This document shows, piece after piece, positions 15,157 to 16,581 of a DNA stretch of 16,581 nt. Under the pieces are notes generated by a model. It ran no database searches, was not told the origin of the DNA, and saw only the letters and a program-made list of their open reading frames with translations. This DNA comes from Eubacterium sp. CAG:180 (GTDB taxonomy: Bacteria > Bacillota > Clostridia > Oscillospirales > Acutalibacteraceae), in the NCBI GenBank assembly GCA_000432435.1, contig HF993120.1, forward strand, positions 35,820 through 52,400, in the 5' to 3' direction. How positions within the stretch are numbered: position 1 is the stretch's first letter; every line of letters starts with the position of its first letter. The translations under genes were made by a program, and so were the position numbers.

Positions 15157-15279
15157 ATGGATTTCAGTTCTATCTTTGAAACAATCAAGGGCTTCTTTGA
15201 GGCTAACGTGCTTCCGACCCTTAAGCCTATCATCGACGCTATAATGGGTCTCATCGGCGGCATCATCGGCGGCAAATAA
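15157..15279 (+). CDS. Small amphipathic glycine-zipper peptide (40 residues)
   Basis: No recognised family. The ATG has a textbook AAAGGAGAG site 7 bases upstream. Residues 2-18 (DFSSIFETIKGFFEANV) form an amphipathic helix with F3, I6/F7, I10, F13/F14 on one face. After a proline-marked hinge (LPTLKP), residues 25-39 (IIDAIMGLIGGIIGG) form a hydrophobic stretch with G31, G34/G35, G38/G39 in glycine-zipper spacing, then a final Lys. There is no signal peptide or double-Gly leader, and net charge is about -1. It resembles phenol-soluble modulins, leaderless bacteriocins or small membrane-toxin peptides in general design, not in sequence. Seven of eight Ile codons are ATC, unlike the neighbouring lipoprotein, which suggests high expression. 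It has its own promoter and a very strong terminator, followed by a lipoprotein gene. Confidence 0.85.
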   Translation: MDFSSIFETIKGFFEANVLPTLKPIIDAIMGLIGGIIGGK

Positions 15280-15292
15280 TCAAGCCAATCGA

Positions 15293-15331
15293 CAAGCGGT
15301 GTAATTTCGGTTACACCGCTTGATTTTTTAT
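15293..15331 (+). terminator. Strong intrinsic terminator between the peptide and lipoprotein genes
   Basis: A perfect 12-bp stem CAAGCGGTGTAA (15293-15304) / TTACACCGCTTG (15311-15322) with loop TTTCGG, followed by ATTTTTTAT. The lipoprotein ribosome site begins immediately after the T-run, so there is no room for a separate promoter and the hairpin may act as an expression step-down. Confidence 0.94.
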
Positions 15332-15342
15332 AAGGATTTGTT

Positions 15343-15924
15343 ATGAAGCACTTTAAAATCTCATTGTGTATATTGCTGATGCTCGCGTGTCTTTGCTCCT
15401 GCGGCAAAAAAAAGCAGGAGGATTATACCACACCTGCCGTCTCATATTCCGAAACAACCGTTCCCATTGAAACGACAACAAAAAAGGTTGAAAAAACCAC
15501 GGCCGAATCCACAAAGCCTCAAAGCACGGCTCCCACCGCAGTCAGCCCGGAAACAACGGAATACGAAGCACAATACGGCGATTCGCAGCTTGACTTCGAT
15601 ACGGACAACAAATTTGTTGACGCCGTAGTCGCGAAATACGGAATTGACCGCGAAGGTCTTATAACCGCATATTCGGTAAAGGGCAGAGACAGTAACTACA
15701 TCTGGCAATTTAACGGCAGCCGAGACGAAAACGGCAAGCTCATAAGAAACGCCGACACGCTTAAATACGTTTATTACGTAAACGCCGATTGCTCCAAGGT
15801 AAGCCGTACCGGCGGCTATACGGGAAATGACGGTTGTACCTTAAAGGACGGGCTGATGGTATTTTTACTTACACAAAAGGTTCTGATACCTAATTTGCAG
15901 GAGCAGATAGACCAAAACTCATAA
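15343..15924 (+). CDS. Lipoprotein with Thr-rich linker and unknown C-terminal domain
   Basis: A 193-residue protein. A basic N-terminus (MKHFK), a hydrophobic core and the lipobox L17-C-S-C20 make it a probable lipoprotein anchored at C20 on the outer face of the membrane. Residues about 28-73 are a low-complexity Thr/Ser/Pro/Glu spacer, as in wall-spanning linkers. The C-terminal domain (about 78-190) has mixed polar and aromatic content, e.g. VVAKYGIDREGLITAYS and NYIWQFNGSRDENG, with two cysteines (C150, C165) that could form a disulfide. I do not recognise this domain. The ATG follows AAGGA with a 6-base gap. With the peptide gene's terminator only 12 bases before it, it seems transcribed by readthrough, so peptide and lipoprotein may work together, for example as effector and immunity or binding protein. 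That is inference. Confidence 0.87.
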   Translation: MKHFKISLCILLMLACLCSCGKKKQEDYTTPAVSYSETTVPIETTTKKVEKTTAESTKPQSTAPTAVSPETTEYEAQYGDSQLDFDTDNKFVDAVVAKYGIDREGLITAYSVKGRDSNYIWQFNGSRDENGKLIRNADTLKYVYYVNADCSKVSRTGGYTGNDGCTLKDGLMVFLLTQKVLIPNLQEQIDQNS

Positions 15925-15943
15925 TCACAATATAAAAATATGC

Positions 15944-15983
15944 CGGACTGTAAAAAGCACGTTTTTACAGTCCGATTTTTTGT
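15944..15983 (+). terminator. Intrinsic terminator after the lipoprotein gene
   Basis: A perfect 13-bp stem CGGACTGTAAAAA (15944-15956) / TTTTTACAGTCCG (15962-15974), loop GCACG, then ATTTTTTGT. It lies between converging genes, and the minus side has TATTTTTATA after the stem, so it may also stop ylmH transcripts weakly. Confidence 0.92.
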
Positions 15984-15990
15984 ACGTATT

Positions 15991-16581
15991 TCAAAAAACT
16001 CTGACGGAGATTTTAAGACGCTGTTTTTTTGTCTCTCCGATTTTGCCGCAAAACACAAACCGTCCCTTGTGCCGCACCGATATTATCTCGTCCTCTTTCG
16101 GTATATATGATGAATTGACGGTCATTTTGCCGTTTACAAATATAAGCTTTTGCATAAAAAGCTGCTGTGACTCGCTGCGCGATATTTTATAAACCGCGGC
16201 AACCATCGCGTCAAGCCGCAGAGACGGCACCGTAACCGTCCGCTCCTCCGGCAAGGCTCCGACAGAGTCCGGAGGAGATAAGGTCATCTCACATCGCACC
16301 GTGGTGTGCTTGACCCTGTCAAGATTGTCGAGCACAAAGCGTGCAACCTTTTTTTCGCAAAAAACGTATCCGCAATTATCATCCGTGAGAATATCGCCTA
16401 TTGTCTCTCTCTTGATGCCGAGCCCCATAAGCGTACCGAGAAAATCACGGTGAGTGAGCTCGTCGGCAAACTTTTTTGCCACCGGTGAAATTTTCACCCA
16501 CACAAAATCGCATTCGGCTGCTTTTTCCTCCTCGCTCTTTTCGCCGAAAAGAGCCGCACGACGCTCGGCAAGCGGATAGCC
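15991..16581 (-). CDS. ylmH: YlmH-type S4-domain RNA-binding protein, 5'-truncated by window edge
   Basis: The frame is open from the right edge (GYPLAERRAALF...) to the stop at 15991, giving 196 residues of an expected 255-260. The visible part has the YlmH signature SHRDFLG-like segment (L-THRDFLGTLMGLGIKRETIGDI), CGYVFCEKKVARFVLDNL, and a C-terminal S4 RNA-binding domain (LRLDAMVAAVYKISRSESQQL, VFVNG-like FVNGKMTVN, ISVRHKGRF). YlmH binds the 50S subunit with peptidyl-tRNA in ribosome-associated quality control in Bacillus, and it usually sits in the sepF-ylmG-ylmH-divIVA cluster. Here it is the last gene before a terminator, with no divIVA downstream. A GTG at 16503 is not the start, since homologous sequence continues upstream to the edge. 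Confidence 0.9.
   Translation of the reverse strand, partial: GYPLAERRAALFGEKSEEEKAAECDFVWVKISPVAKKFADELTHRDFLGTLMGLGIKRETIGDILTDDNCGYVFCEKKVARFVLDNLDRVKHTTVRCEMTLSPPDSVGALPEERTVTVPSLRLDAMVAAVYKISRSESQQLFMQKLIFVNGKMTVNSSYIPKEDEIISVRHKGRFVFCGKIGETKKQRLKISVRVF

Noticed and set aside
1..16581. CRISPR arrays, insertion sequences, integrases, phage genes
   Set aside because: No regularly spaced repeats, transposase or recombinase frames were seen. Gene content is ordinary chromosomal.

Overview
The window looks like chromosomal DNA of a low-to-moderate GC Firmicute of class Clostridia, most likely a gut Ruminococcus/Oscillospiraceae-type bacterium. The grounds are AGGAGG-type ribosome binding sites, near-consensus sigma-A promoters with 17-base spacers, strong intrinsic terminators, a YlmH homologue, a clostridial Rrf2 regulator and the linked glmU-pth-mfd genes. 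It is mostly core chromosome. I see no insertion sequence, prophage or CRISPR array.

Left part (1-3150): a PAP2-family membrane phosphatase cut by the window edge (minus strand), a Cof-type HAD phosphatase (plus) and an acyltransferase-3 membrane protein (minus). The last two converge and overlap by 11 bases. Back-to-back promoters at about 2707-2785 fire left into the acyltransferase and right into a non-coding stretch. That stretch looks like a small structured RNA of about 150 nt, followed by tRNA-Leu(CAG) and a perfect terminator.

Middle (3250-7400): a small unrecognised membrane protein with its own promoter and terminator. Then comes a probable operon of an Rrf2/IscR-like regulator with three Fe-S-type cysteines, the tRNA t6A dehydratase TcdA, and an HD-domain hydrolase. 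A YhhN-family membrane protein converges on it. A 440-base gap follows, holding a consensus promoter with a TetR-style operator dyad but only a 25-codon stub of a regulator.

Right part (7400-14970, all minus): glmU-pth-mfd-glycerate kinase reads leftward from one promoter near 14960, and rplM-rpsI follows from its own promoter. GlmU has a normal acetyltransferase half, but its uridylyltransferase half has lost every signature residue I checked.

Far right (15060-16581): a strongly expressed-looking gene for a 40-residue amphipathic, glycine-zipper peptide. It sits behind an AT-rich extended -10 promoter and in front of a 12-bp terminator. A lipoprotein gene starts 12 bases after the terminator's T-run and can apparently be transcribed only by readthrough. 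A YlmH-type S4-domain protein runs off the edge. The peptide/lipoprotein pair, the degenerate GlmU and the candidate small RNA are the most interesting parts.
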